From positions 1 to 43,701 of the forward strand of contig JAFALA010000022.1 in assembly GCA_019234815.1 (NCBI GenBank): a stretch of DNA of 43,701 nt, read 5' to 3'. The first letter of the stretch is position 1; each line of letters starts with the position of its first letter. The notes beneath the pieces were generated by a model. That model was not told the DNA's origin and ran no database searches. It saw nothing but the letters and a program-made list of their open reading frames with translations. Position numbers and translations under genes: made by a program. Positions 27,301-33,945 of this stretch are shown piece by piece. Source of the stretch: Burkholderiaceae bacterium (GTDB lineage: Bacteria; Pseudomonadota; Gammaproteobacteria; Burkholderiales; Burkholderiaceae_C).

Positions 27301-29763
27301 TGGACCACGCTGGGGACGAACGCCAAGCTGAGGTTCTCGGCGGGCACCAACCTGCTGCTGCCCAACACGCTGGACACGACGACCAACCCGAACGTCGCCT
27401 CGCTGACGCTGATCGGCGGCAGCGACGTGACGGTGCCAAACAATGGCAGCACGCCGCACACGCTGAACATCAACACGACCAATCTGCTGCTCGAGACGGG
27501 TGCGGCGGGCAGCACGGGTGCCGCCAACACGGCCGACTCGCTGGTCGTCAACGCCAAGGGGCAAGCAGCCGATGTGGTCGTGACAGGATCCACCGCGACC
27601 GACCTGGCCGTGAACACCAACGGCCAGACCGTGATCAGCGCGGCCAATCCGCAGGGCAATGTGGCGGTCACCACGCCAACGGGCAATCTGAACGTCTTTG
27701 CGCTGTCCTCTCCGGGCACGGTCAGCCTGGGCGCGCCGGCGGGCGGCGTCGTGCAGGCCGGCCAGGACGGCACGGGCCACTTCTCGACACCCGGGATTGC
27801 CGCGACCGGCCTGAACTTCAATGTCCTGAGCAGCCTGGGTTCGGCCAACAACCCGCTGGTGCTGGCGGTGAACTCGGTCGGCGCCCAGATCCAGTCGGCG
27901 GGCGGCATTTACCTCTCGATCACACCTCCATCTGGCACGACCGTGGTCACTGGACTGAGCACGTCCAATGGCGCGATCGATGTATCGAGCAGCGGCGCCC
28001 TGACGCTCAACGGGGCGGCCAGCGCAGGCAATGGCGGCGCGGTCATGCTGAGCGCCGCCGGGATCTTGACGCTCAACAACGCGATCAGCACGACCGGCAA
28101 CGCAACGCTGACGACCACCGCCGGCGGCGCCATCGTCGACGGTTTCGGCAATGCGGCGCAGCCGACCGTGACGGCCAATGCACTGACCTTGAACGCGTCG
28201 GCGGGCGTCGGCGCAGCGTCGCCGCTGTGGACGGATGTCGCCACGCTGAACGCCGCGGCCCAGGGGGCCGTACAGATCAGCAACACTGCGACCACGCCAT
28301 GGCTGCTGAACAACGTCGCGTCGAGCGGCGGGGCCGTCACCCTGAGTTCGGTCGGCGAAGTGGATTTGAACAAGATCAACGCCGGTGCCGGCGCGGTCAT
28401 CGTGAGCTCCCTGCAGGGTGCGATCAATGACGTGATCTCGGGGCACGCCAGCCTGGCCAACCCCAACATCACGTCGACATCGACGGTCACACTGAACGCA
28501 GCCACCACCGTGGGCTCGGTGGCCGACTCCACCTGGGTGGCGGGGACGCAGTCGTTCAGCGGCGGCACGACGCCGGCAAACTCAAGCTGGATCAACTACG
28601 TTGCACCTGCACCTGCACCAGCCCCAGCTCCAGCACCAGCTCCAGCACCAGCACCAGCACCAACTCCAGCCCCAGCTCCAGCTCCAGCGCCAGCGCCAGC
28701 GCCAGCTCCAGCGCCAGCGCCAGCGCCAGCGCCAGCTCCAGCACCAGCACCAGCACCAGCACCAGCACCAGCACCAGCACCAGCACCAGCTCCAGCTCCA
28801 GCACCAGCACCAGCACCAGCGCCAGCGCCAGCGCCAGCGCCAGCTCCAGCTCCAGCTCCAGCTCCAGCTCCAGCTCCAGCTCCAGCTCCAGCTCCAGCTC
28901 CAGCTCCAGCACCAGCACCAGCGCCAGCGCCAGCTCCAGCTCCAGCGCCAGCGCCAGCTCCAGCTCCCGCGCCCGCGGTGTATCCCAGCCTGCCTATCCT
29001 GAACAACATCGGGGGCAGCAGCGCGCCGCAAACCACATACGACGTCGAAACACAGGTGCAGCAGGCCCTGCCCAAGGTCGTGTTCAGCCTGCCTGTCGTC
29101 ACGGTCGGTGCGCCCTACCCGATCGCGGCGCCGATGAACGTGGGCGTGAGCAACTTCGGCATAGGCTTGCCGGCGGCCGGTACATCCGTGGCGCGAAGCC
29201 AGGACCAGAATTTCGGCACACAGTCCCTGCCCATCGTCGGGGGCAATCAGACCGAGATTGGGCGAACGGCGTCTAACGTGCCAATTGGTGTCACCACGCC
29301 GGCACCCACGCCGCCATCCAGTGGCGACCAGGCCGTGGGTGCGCCTGCAGGGGCGAGCGGCGGCCAGGCTTCGGGCTCGGCTCAGTCAGGCGGCTCGAAC
29401 ACACCCTCGACCGGATCGGGCGCTCCCCCAAGCGCAGTCCAGCCCCCCGGCAGCCCAGGCAGCCAAGGCAGCGGTGCCGGGCAGTCATCGGGGCCGGACC
29501 AGCCAGGCGGCTCGAATCCGGCGTCGACTGGAACGGGTTCATCGTCTGGCACGGGCCAGACCTCGGGAGGCAACCCGTCTCCGGGTAGCAACCAGCCGCA
29601 AGGCTCGGCGCCATCCACCACCGGCAATTCTGCGGATCAGGACCAGGGCACGACCAGCGCGCCCGGCACGGATGAATTGAAAGACGGGAAGGGCAAGAAG
29701 AAGGTCAGCCGATCGACACGGAACAACAAACCAACTAAAACACACAATGAAACTTCATCCTGA
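15328..29763 (+). CDS. giant two-partner-secretion exoprotein (haemagglutinin/HMW-type TpsA)
   Basis: This is a secreted, probably surface-displayed beta-helical adhesin of 4811 residues. Residues 1-24 (MNNIYCIVWSEAHQGYVV) match the extended signal-peptide region of TPS exoproteins; a hydrophobic core and LAG cleavage-like site end near residue 55. Residues about 60-330 form the TPS/haemagglutination-activity domain, with IVNPQGVVVGQGAQVNVG. Some 4000 residues of beta-helix repeats follow, rich in Gly, Asn, Ser and Thr, with a recurrent GNIGSSxxPL-like motif. Residues 4426-4550 are an Ala-Pro linker, then a Gly/Ser/Pro-rich region and a basic tail (GKGKKKVSRSTRNN). I count only seven cysteines after the signal region, mostly in close pairs. 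The transporter gene overlaps its 3' end. The function as adhesin is inferred from family. Confidence 0.96.
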   Translation: MNNIYCIVWSEAHQGYVVTHEKVARRGKPSSTRRAVAAAVSALLMTLRAGTSLAGSLPPAPPQANALPSNGVLSAGAASIGVSGNVMTVNQSSQNAIINWTSFDIGGSATVNFLQPNASAAALNRVLSANPTQIYGELNANGRVFIVNPQGVVVGQGAQVNVGSLLSSSLDITDSDFLAGNYKFQGGASLGPVGNAGSIKAADGGFVAMIGGQVSNTGLISAKLGSVALASGQQVTLSLDGAGLLSVAVPQATLNALVQNAGAVYADGGRIILTGKSANQVLDTVVNNQGILQAQALGERDGQIWMLAADAPANTGATGAAANLGAVKNAAGSVVSGGSVDANGGQVTMAGSTVEVDGTIKAGSSTGAAGQVLINSSQASTLSKGSVIDVASAGAAGSAVVWSAGNTTFHGSIQGQGSGPSGHGATVEISAGQNDSVNGSIQVGAAAAARAGTLLLDPATLEIGGSGISQSTLQAASGAIVLSADGQITVDALSNNVLNLANATSVSITSNSTGGIQFLNGVSGPSGIMTNNAPVTLTASGNGSLLNVGQITTHGANIALSGVTVQLGAGLDASTAGNGAANGGTVSVSIFGGGVTQTGAASIAGSAVTLDATYGYIGSPTGVVQTHASTLNLMSGGVAYVNDASALSSFAISSNHLTGTPVAIQVTAPNLSLTGQDTSGNGSLYNAGVSWVQYSATANGQGSGPATVSITQDTNLLPASVLLPGSNLNISSSNGMILGGNSTPISSAALVLRSPYAIGGINAAGGVDDFSTGGTQDGLALATQVSGHIDAQVLNSAGAVANNSIVSLNQTGNLSGNASASYINLQASGNIGSSGTPFALVFDGQPYNTFLSNLSAGQSAWATAGYDGNLASMHFETVQATQGSLSLAVTQAAGSNGAVQIDTADANEALTLSGVLTNGFRVSNATSNTSINVATQGNHGNLEVDSAVLNGADNVNRSITISSDSYTVNVGDLSTDGAVNAAAGVPMGTLNVSSGPNGQVTNITAAYPTGGGTLRAGVLNITGAQGIAFNYGQVDTAAQVNLATAGSSSVAAYGNGNNWSNAGVFFHAAGVSAVSDPAGLNPHPLQINSVNNFLNHYGSDIANTHGGLTVGQINSFFNGYYYGYNGQVTLTAANGPIVASGPSGGRINVSVPNECVSWACGYGNTISMRSTGTAAGLGVSAGLPMVLTASKTINLTTSGDVNATNTSSTLSTLSLNLSYVGNAAPNSYAVLSGPSPTPSPSNGVNFSAGTPGAANGPNPLTVSNTSLNNGSGGIGNFNLSGDGDILVTGLQSAHANVNLYANNVNIGTPGINSPAVVLTGGGHFDVNAAGAINVANLSTNGPEIYLYSSGGAISVTQLAATGASVYFETGSGNINVTHLLSDNSYAWMQTDGAGNIAIADMSSLANPGQASQGTTVSVTTSQGNLSATSILTSNASVALTARGGSLSAGTVQTNNSYIALQASGGNLSVGTVQTDASDTVSLYVTGGDILGLSSGNLVAGGTIKLYNQTGNIGSSVVPLNITAPTTLDLSNQPGSLGAGGGGSMFVNTNVDATHLNLYLANNVAGSTYATSSYSITPTVNNPNGLTLQGSGSSAGLVISSLGVTGTAPASQVSSVVITADTPSLSIQSGASGVAPAAYTLIPGYNATTSQQDGANASTVLNLSGSAGKLVTLDLNNGSTSTNISGNLALTDLLISTVSQTNQGAPLTASFSLTGPLHNFTLNRTGDSSADSYVFTDANSSGQGISAVSSGSGTMVVSASNANAMTPLNLTLNVSGEAMQVGSVGLTAADSIALTATQIVGGASNQLTAGTVNLSATAGDVGAVAGPAINAAVGALTVNTSGNLNLTVNNSQITGAPTLSSVAITTSHAYGQQFTYAIGGDLSLSATDVNGYWTTLGLTSSSAINFSFSADRGLVVGDANHLGISDVGGTVSLSSSGNYSNYPNYDTTAMGIAQSTVTGATGITANRVSLSAGGYLGYVGTSAAPILLNTPQLLLTSNGNIYAQDSAALTELSLVLSHAQATSGYYAPNTYSIIDGGNLALTLNDYCNNSCNYQWGGTFTQLASLTSSTLEYFTLNERDSFMPLVAGNYSNGNFSTGQINLGAPNSNVTLIAPSIYLNRWNAVTSATTDSTGAAIVNGAAIVANTLNLVSAGEVAASPWHYWSNSQNSLPVQVSNLSVQAGGSIYIQNIGNLYVGNASAGGSLFLQAVASNGPASITAPGAGLMSGSSVALMANYGNLGTSSIPLATNTSNLTLNGGGDMFIANQSELSNLSIVSDHNKPLVGLGTTNTISIADQTLSGGQPLRLGIVDQQLGLGVFQYTLDGLNEPQLQFSFESDSGMVLGALTASTIALTSDTGSIGQLAGAGKVTAAGSVSMTVSQDQSIGATGHPIQINASNLSFTTGGNLYVADPAVITALTLNTLQVDNVNGVPPVYSIDNSGAPVGSQATFNATGDTVNGVLDVNHVVMAPSSSVTITSYSPIAVGSINVPGSGGSISVDTGGSVSQLNGGTGSAADSVSLTAQGGNIGASSAPMLVDTINLATATQNGGGSTYVSVVSTPTRGLANVTVSDSNDGPANALVITDGSVFNLNGGNDGSGVFALLSATASHVNLNYLNANNNFNIGTLNLGAGSLSLRSINGAINADSGSLSTPNITTTGNASLSAGTDVGASPSSAIYTNVAGQVSASSWNNGNINLNQVAGHPLNISLGAYSWGSGAIAVTSVGDLNLTNGFGVGSGGLSLTAGGNITYSGGNISLYQAPVTMHATGSITGASSLEGASGVTMQAGQSINVAGIDDAAQGGESLGNGYGPASNPISLTAGAGSVTLNGSIISNASVNITAATNIYGQSGNFGLTPSISLQAGGDIGTLNGSTLGTWNLNGANVWYEFNYGAYANPGTQTTNPGVLTLNAVSTGGSVELGSYAGVNVARLSGANTVSLQVHGDYVSPNAGIVIGTDPTIGHTGTVSSATGSVTLTTADGNITGAAGNAVKAAGSITVQAHQSTYANNSGEYYGDSTGGTYSSVVYPNVYNIGYDGSTATPLALSAPVISLMANGSIYATLPVTGVSSISVGRTYAADGSNAGANWAGSLGALMPGGTVQIKDTNANTIVAITDTGATSGSSTVAVNYGTSLNFSYASYDPIQLGTVNLGSGALALAIANPFNVGITSANSSITGGQISFTLNPQYDYNTSTYDAAGGFGTANAPINTQVGSISGSTTGATAGFYVNQTGAITLNNLQTGGGIGVTASGNITLENTVSAGNGGLNLNAGTAQIIESGTPTISSNGGDVVMQAASIALPGSTVRANAGNVSLTATDALNLGGATVYSAGSAGMSLIGSTVALGNSQLSTTNGGGVSITATSGNIDLTSAQLNSSGDVSAMAQAITAPGSTLGSGGNLSLTASTGGLSLANSQLGSQGSIGTTLTATAGAIDLSSARISGGAPITVSGLTLGLGGTVMSSNGAINVQVGSGGLDLSTANIAGAEVIASSAQTLIIGAINGSNSVDLTSTTGAIQGNSNSTTGVTGQTVSLNAATGIGTAAPVLVYGGSGSTLTAQTTTGDVQLLAGGPGDHASSLTMNIGTGAGLIHVLNNYGTLEMGQVASGANGSNYLGNITVYNSVNNSTVQVNTVTASGPGAMVEITAPSGTIQDDDLGSGVSASRIVLNTLGLGGKIASANGSPSPLGVQVNGQAVVAVSSGDITLDSTATALTQMPLVASNGHAQTISITSAGDFQVGQLIAGLSGGTVNIDAAGNIAGNASTGTVIHAANVNLTATGNIGSASNAVATAAYDFGANQPGVITAHSTGTGDIYINQTGAVTLQSVTTNNGAIHVNVAGNTFVNLASSAATDAPGNDVNISLSQGDMTVNQAIAGATQGAVRLSAAAGSILGDALDSATGTMPRDCCTDPHVQGNAAHLVAQDNIGYNGTDSSNTLSVQVNQLSTSTSANNAYTVLYLLPQTAQGTVALGNGSLNFSATGTGSTIDLKACFGLDLTGMGDASAWTTLGTNAKLRFSAGTNLLLPNTLDTTTNPNVASLTLIGGSDVTVPNNGSTPHTLNINTTNLLLETGAAGSTGAANTADSLVVNAKGQAADVVVTGSTATDLAVNTNGQTVISAANPQGNVAVTTPTGNLNVFALSSPGTVSLGAPAGGVVQAGQDGTGHFSTPGIAATGLNFNVLSSLGSANNPLVLAVNSVGAQIQSAGGIYLSITPPSGTTVVTGLSTSNGAIDVSSSGALTLNGAASAGNGGAVMLSAAGILTLNNAISTTGNATLTTTAGGAIVDGFGNAAQPTVTANALTLNASAGVGAASPLWTDVATLNAAAQGAVQISNTATTPWLLNNVASSGGAVTLSSVGEVDLNKINAGAGAVIVSSLQGAINDVISGHASLANPNITSTSTVTLNAATTVGSVADSTWVAGTQSFSGGTTPANSSWINYVAPAPAPAPAPAPAPAPAPAPTPAPAPAPAPAPAPAPAPAPAPAPAPAPAPAPAPAPAPAPAPAPAPAPAPAPAPAPAPAPAPAPAPAPAPAPAPAPAPAPAPAPAPAPAPAPAPAPAPAPAPAPAVYPSLPILNNIGGSSAPQTTYDVETQVQQALPKVVFSLPVVTVGAPYPIAAPMNVGVSNFGIGLPAAGTSVARSQDQNFGTQSLPIVGGNQTEIGRTASNVPIGVTTPAPTPPSSGDQAVGAPAGASGGQASGSAQSGGSNTPSTGSGAPPSAVQPPGSPGSQGSGAGQSSGPDQPGGSNPASTGTGSSSGTGQTSGGNPSPGSNQPQGSAPSTTGNSADQDQGTTSAPGTDELKDGKGKKKVSRSTRNNKPTKTHNETSS
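28603..28977 (+). repeat. six-base tandem repeat encoding an Ala-Pro linker
   Basis: About 62 units of a degenerate hexamer (GCN-CCN, mostly CCAGCT, CCAGCA or CCAGCG) encode 125 residues of alternating Ala-Pro with one Thr. Blocks of identical hexamers (for example CCAGCT repeated about 14 times near 28840-28908) suggest recent slippage. Length changes in units of six keep the frame. The linker separates the beta-helix from the C-terminal tail of the exoprotein. Confidence 0.95.
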
Positions 29764-31543
29764 CGAAGAGCGTTTCGACTTCCTGCCGGTGCACGGCCAT
29801 CCGCCGCGACAGAGGCTGTTGCGTCCCACCGCAGGGCTGGGCGCGAATCTGCTGGCCTTGCTGATGTCGTCGGCCGGCGCCGCGCCAATCGACGCGGGCG
29901 TCCTTCTGGAGACCATCAAGCCACCGTCGAACCCTCCGGTAAAGCCGCCGGAAAACCTGATCCAGGTGCCCGAGGCGCCACGACCGGCCATGACCGATGT
30001 GCAGGGCATGCACACACACATAGCCCATGTCCGGTTCACCGGCGTCTCGGCCTTCCCTGACGCGGTGCTGCAAGCCGTCGTTGCCGACCAGCTGGGCAAG
30101 GAACTGGGCTTCCAGGAACTGGAGGCCATGGCTGCACGTGTCACCAAGTACTACCGCGACCGCGGCTTCCTGGTCGCGCGCGCCTACCTGCCCGAGCAGA
30201 AAATTGCCGACCAATCGATTGAGATCATGGTGCTCGAGGGCAAGATGGGCCAGGTGACGATCCATTACCGCAGCCCTGGGCCCAAGATTTCCGACGAGGT
30301 GATGCGCAATCTGGTTTTCGGCTCGGCCGCGGCCGGCTCCACCATCGAGGTGCCCAAGCTGGAGCGCGCCATGCTGTTCGAGAACGAGTTGCCGAACCTG
30401 GCCGCCACGGCCAGCATGGTGCCCGGCGCCTCGGTCGGCACCAGCGACCTGGTGCTGGAGGCCAATCAGTTGGGGCGCTTCTATCACGACCAGTTGACGG
30501 CGGACAACGACGGCAACAAATACAACGGCGCCGTGCGGCTTGGCGGCAACTTCAATGTAGCCTCGCTGGCGGGCCTGGGCGACCAACTCAGCGCCCAGCT
30601 GCTGACCAGCGTGGACGGGTTCAACTATGAACGACTCGCCTGGACCTTTCCGGCTGGCGGATCGGGGCTGAAGCTTGGCGCGTCCGAGGCCTATACCGAC
30701 TACACCTTGGGGGGTCCCTATGAACAGGCGGGGCTGCATGGCAATGCGGCAACGGGCAGCCTGTTTGCCGTCTACCCCTATGTCCGAACGCGCTTCTTCA
30801 ACCTCTACCAGACGGTGACGCTGGAAGCCAAGCACCTGGTCAACAAGGCAACTGCCGGCACCATCAGCAACAACCAGGTGCGTGACGCCTCGCTGGGCAT
30901 CAATGGCGACGAGACCGACAACTGGCAAGGTGGCGGCCTGTCCAATTTTTCCGCCACGCTGACCGAAGGCCACGTGAATCTGGCCGAGGCGCCGGCCAAC
31001 GCCTCCGCCGATGCCCAGACTGCCAAGACGGCCGGCTATTACGGCAAAGTGATGCTGCAGGCGATGCGGCAGCAAAGCCTGACGAAGTCGCTGGTGCTGT
31101 ATGGGCAGATCACGGCGCAATACTCGAACAAAAACCTGGACAGCTCGGAAAGCATGGTGTTCGGCGGGCCGACCGCCGTGCGCGCCTACCCGGTCGGCGA
31201 GGCGCCCTCGGACGAAGGCCAACTGATCACCCTGGAACTGCGCTACAACATGGCCGCGCCGGCCGATCTGGGCTCACTGCAATGGCTGGCTTTCTATGAC
31301 CACGGAGCCTTGCGCCAGCATCACACCGCCTGGGCGTCCTTCACGCAGTCGGGCCTGCCCAATGACTATGCGCTCGTCGGCAAAGGCCTGGGCGTCAACT
31401 TGTACAAGGAGAACGATTACATGCTCAGCGGGACCGTGGCCTGGAAGATGGGCAGCAATCCGAATCCAGGCAAGAACGGCGTCGATGCGGATGGCTCGAC
31501 GGCGTCTTCGCGCATCTGGGTGCAGTTGGTCAAATTCCTGTGA
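29747..31543 (+). CDS. TPS outer-membrane transporter (TpsB, ShlB/FhaC/HecB family)
   Basis: This 16-stranded Omp85-type barrel recognises the TPS domain of its exoprotein in the periplasm and secretes it across the outer membrane. The 598-residue product has a long N-terminal export region (hydrophobic ANLLALLMSSAGAA to about residue 47) and a Pro-rich linker. A POTRA domain follows (IAHVRFTGVSAFPDAVL to VLEGKMG), then the barrel. The barrel-loop motifs are VRAYPVGE (VRGY in most relatives) and FYDHGAL (FxDxG). It ends WVQLVKFL, an outer-membrane-type C-terminus. The ATG lies 17 bases inside the end of the exoprotein gene, so translation is probably coupled. Its dedicated substrate is almost surely that exoprotein. 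Confidence 0.94.
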   Translation: MKLHPDEERFDFLPVHGHPPRQRLLRPTAGLGANLLALLMSSAGAAPIDAGVLLETIKPPSNPPVKPPENLIQVPEAPRPAMTDVQGMHTHIAHVRFTGVSAFPDAVLQAVVADQLGKELGFQELEAMAARVTKYYRDRGFLVARAYLPEQKIADQSIEIMVLEGKMGQVTIHYRSPGPKISDEVMRNLVFGSAAAGSTIEVPKLERAMLFENELPNLAATASMVPGASVGTSDLVLEANQLGRFYHDQLTADNDGNKYNGAVRLGGNFNVASLAGLGDQLSAQLLTSVDGFNYERLAWTFPAGGSGLKLGASEAYTDYTLGGPYEQAGLHGNAATGSLFAVYPYVRTRFFNLYQTVTLEAKHLVNKATAGTISNNQVRDASLGINGDETDNWQGGGLSNFSATLTEGHVNLAEAPANASADAQTAKTAGYYGKVMLQAMRQQSLTKSLVLYGQITAQYSNKNLDSSESMVFGGPTAVRAYPVGEAPSDEGQLITLELRYNMAAPADLGSLQWLAFYDHGALRQHHTAWASFTQSGLPNDYALVGKGLGVNLYKENDYMLSGTVAWKMGSNPNPGKNGVDADGSTASSRIWVQLVKFL

Positions 31544-31559
31544 GCCCGGACCGCTCCAA

Positions 31560-33005
31560 TCATTGGGCCAGCGCCGAGCGCTTCAGCTTGCGCGTCTCTT
31601 GCGTACGCGGAATCGCATCGACAACGAGGAACTGTGTCGGCGTCAGAGGGCCGAGCCGGCTCGAGGCATAGCGGCGGACTTCTTCAAGACTTGCATGCGG
31701 ACGCAGCACCACGGCCGCCGTGAGCGCAGGATGCCCGAGCGCATCACTGCCCACGAAGCAGCCTGCATCAGCCACGCCGGGATGGGCCCCCAGCACAGCC
31801 TCGAGATCGTTGACATTGACCTTCTGTCCATCGATGTTCAGCGTCTCATCGGTACGGCCTTCAATGTAGAGCAGGCCGTCCGCATCGACATAGCCCAGGT
31901 CATCGGTATAGAACCAACCGTTCTTGAAATGGCTGCGGGTCTGCGCCTCGTCATTGATATAACCCGTCACGCCGTGAGCCGAGCGCACGCGCAGTCGCCC
32001 GATGGCGCCCTTGGGCAAGGTCTCGCCCGTTTCGTCCGAGACGATCTCGACCTCAGCCCAGGCGCAGGGACGCCCCGCGCTGGCGGGATATTGCTCAAGC
32101 AACTCGGCGGGCGCATAACTGATCCAGCTCATTTCCGTGACGGCATAGCAGATGCTGACCTGCGGACAGATGCGCTCGCGCAACCGGCGCAGCAGAGGCG
32201 GCGGCAACAAGCCGCCACCAATCCGGACGCTCAGCAGACTCGGACAATGGAGGCCGGGCGCCGTGGCCGCGTCGACAAGCTCGCGAGCCTGCGCCGGGGA
32301 GAGGTGAAGGTGGGTGCTGCCAAAGCGGATGACGTCCGCGAGGAATTGCTGCGCCTGCAGGCTCCTCGGCAGCACCACGGATGCGCCGTGCATGAGGGCA
32401 TGCACGGCCAGTCGGAAACCGGCCACGAAATTGAGGTCCATCGGCACGACGCGATGGGTGGGATGGCAAAGTTCTTCCTTCATGGTGCCGCGCAGTTGCA
32501 TGAGCCCGTGGGTGAGCATCATGCCCTTGGGGTCGCCAGAAGTGCCGGACGACATCATCACCCTGAAGCCCGCGTCGGCGGCCAACGGCGCGACCTCGTG
32601 GTCAACACTGGAAAGCGGGCCAAATTCCAGGTTGCCCAGGCCGATGAAATGCAAGCCCGGGAGCGCCATGTCCTCACGCCCGGAGACCACGTGCGCGACC
32701 GCGAATTTACGCGCCGCCGCCAGGCGCCGATCTGCCGGCACCGCCGGGTGCAGGGGCACGGACACCGCGCCGATCTGCGCGACAGCCCACAGCACCAGCA
32801 AATGCAGGCTGTTCTGCCCCATGGCCACACCCACATGCTGGCCCGGCTCTACACCCTGGCGCTTCAAATGCGCGGCAATCACGCCCGCGCAGAAACGGGC
32901 TTGCTCGAAGTTAAGGACCTGGTTGTCCGAGATGATGGCGGGCGCCGCCGGAGTCCGCATGGCCTGCGCCTGCAGTCGCACCACGATGTTAGCGTTCATG
33001 CTCAT
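31560..33005 (-). CDS. AMP-forming acyl-CoA synthetase/ligase (ANL family)
   Basis: Enzymes of this family activate a carboxylic acid as acyl-AMP and pass it to CoA or another acceptor. The 481-residue product has the ATP-binding loop MSSGTSGDPKGMMLTH (near 160), the aromatic motif CYAVTEMSW, the hinge-region GWFYTDDLGYVDADGLLYIE, and the C-terminal PRTQETRKLKRSAL with its catalytic lysine. No carrier-protein domain, signal peptide or membrane segment is seen. It is convergent with the transporter gene (16-base gap) and divergent from the sulfotransferase gene (55-base gap, likely shared control region). The substrate is unknown; a role in the adhesin/sulfation locus is only inferred from position. 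Confidence 0.88.
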   Translation of the reverse strand: MSMNANIVVRLQAQAMRTPAAPAIISDNQVLNFEQARFCAGVIAAHLKRQGVEPGQHVGVAMGQNSLHLLVLWAVAQIGAVSVPLHPAVPADRRLAAARKFAVAHVVSGREDMALPGLHFIGLGNLEFGPLSSVDHEVAPLAADAGFRVMMSSGTSGDPKGMMLTHGLMQLRGTMKEELCHPTHRVVPMDLNFVAGFRLAVHALMHGASVVLPRSLQAQQFLADVIRFGSTHLHLSPAQARELVDAATAPGLHCPSLLSVRIGGGLLPPPLLRRLRERICPQVSICYAVTEMSWISYAPAELLEQYPASAGRPCAWAEVEIVSDETGETLPKGAIGRLRVRSAHGVTGYINDEAQTRSHFKNGWFYTDDLGYVDADGLLYIEGRTDETLNIDGQKVNVNDLEAVLGAHPGVADAGCFVGSDALGHPALTAAVVLRPHASLEEVRRYASSRLGPLTPTQFLVVDAIPRTQETRKLKRSALAQ

Positions 33006-33060
33006 GAATTAAACTCCCATCCGGTCGGCAAAGTTTACCGAAATTGGTCAAGGAAACCCG

Positions 33061-33891
33061 ATGAAGCCCAGATTTGTTGGTGTTGCAGGTCTTCCTCGTT
33101 CCGGATCAACTTTATTGTGTCAATTGCTGGCCGAGCATCCGGATGTTTATTGCGAAGGGCACAGCTCCCCCTTGTGCAATTCACTGCTGACCCTGCGGCG
33201 TGGCATCAGCGACGATCCCTTCATGCTGGCGCAGCTCGACAGCCAATTCACGACCAGCTACGGGCACCTCAAGACGGGCATGCAAGGCTTGCTGCGCGGC
33301 TGGTATGCCGACCAGATGGATGCAGGCGTCGTGGTCGACAAAAGCCGTGGCTGGCTGCAATGCCTGGACTTGTTGCTGGAACTCGCGCCCGAGGCGCGCC
33401 TGCTCGTGCCCATCCGCGAGCTGGGGCAGATCTACGGCTCCATTGAAAGCCAGCATCAAAAAACGGTGCTGCTCGATTTCATTGATCACTTTGCCGACCT
33501 GGATCGATTCAACCGGGCCGATCAATTGTTCGCCCCGTCCAAAGCCGTCGGCGCACCGCTGCAATCAATTTTGGCGGTGCAGGATTTTCCGCAATCCATC
33601 AAAGATCGCTTGTATTTCGTGAAATTCGAAGATCTGAGCCTCCATCCCCAGGACACCATGGAAAAACTCTACCAATGGCTGGGGCTGTCGGCGCACAGCG
33701 TCGATCCAGATCGGCTGAATGTCCGCCCACACGAAAGCGACAGCTACTATCGCCATAAGTTTCTGCATGCGCAGCGTGATCGCGTGATCGTCCCTGCCCG
33801 CCACGATGTGCCGCTTCGAGTGCAGGAGCTGATACACAAGGCCTTTGCCTGGTACTACGACTGGTTCTATCCAGAATTCAGGAGACCTTGA
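33061..33891 (+). CDS. PAPS-dependent sulfotransferase
   Basis: The enzyme transfers sulfate from PAPS to a hydroxyl group of a protein, glycan or small molecule. The 276-residue product has the 5'-phosphosulfate loop GLPRSGSTLL at residues 10-19. Further motifs are VVVDKSRGWLQ, the 3'-phosphate-binding region VPIRELGQIYGSIES and FVKFEDLSLHPQDTM, all typical of bacterial Sulfotransfer_3-like proteins. There is no signal peptide, so it acts in the cytoplasm, where PAPS is made. AAGGA lies six bases before the ATG. An APS kinase gene follows after 54 bases on the same strand, giving a self-contained PAPS-making and PAPS-using pair. The acceptor is unknown; the giant exoprotein or a surface glycan are candidates. 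Confidence 0.9.
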   Translation: MKPRFVGVAGLPRSGSTLLCQLLAEHPDVYCEGHSSPLCNSLLTLRRGISDDPFMLAQLDSQFTTSYGHLKTGMQGLLRGWYADQMDAGVVVDKSRGWLQCLDLLLELAPEARLLVPIRELGQIYGSIESQHQKTVLLDFIDHFADLDRFNRADQLFAPSKAVGAPLQSILAVQDFPQSIKDRLYFVKFEDLSLHPQDTMEKLYQWLGLSAHSVDPDRLNVRPHESDSYYRHKFLHAQRDRVIVPARHDVPLRVQELIHKAFAWYYDWFYPEFRRP

Positions 33892-33945
33892 ACACATCGC
33901 CCGCCATCGCGCACCTGCAATGGATAGAAATTCAATGAATCCAAC

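Noticed and set aside
15372..28595. Many long open frames antisense to the giant adhesin gene (for example 20560-22209 and 25411-26793)
   Set aside because: They are GC-driven shadows: no recognisable domains, no ribosome sites, and the plus-strand frame is continuous with a clear TPS protein.
28603..28977. Short tandem repeats considered as a CRISPR array
   Set aside because: The unit is six bases, without spacers, and it encodes a continuous Ala-Pro linker.
28582..29102. Frames of alternating Trp-Ser/Arg, Gly-Ala or Leu-Glu on the other strand and frames of the Ala-Pro repeat
   Set aside because: These are translations of the hexamer repeat in other frames, not genes.
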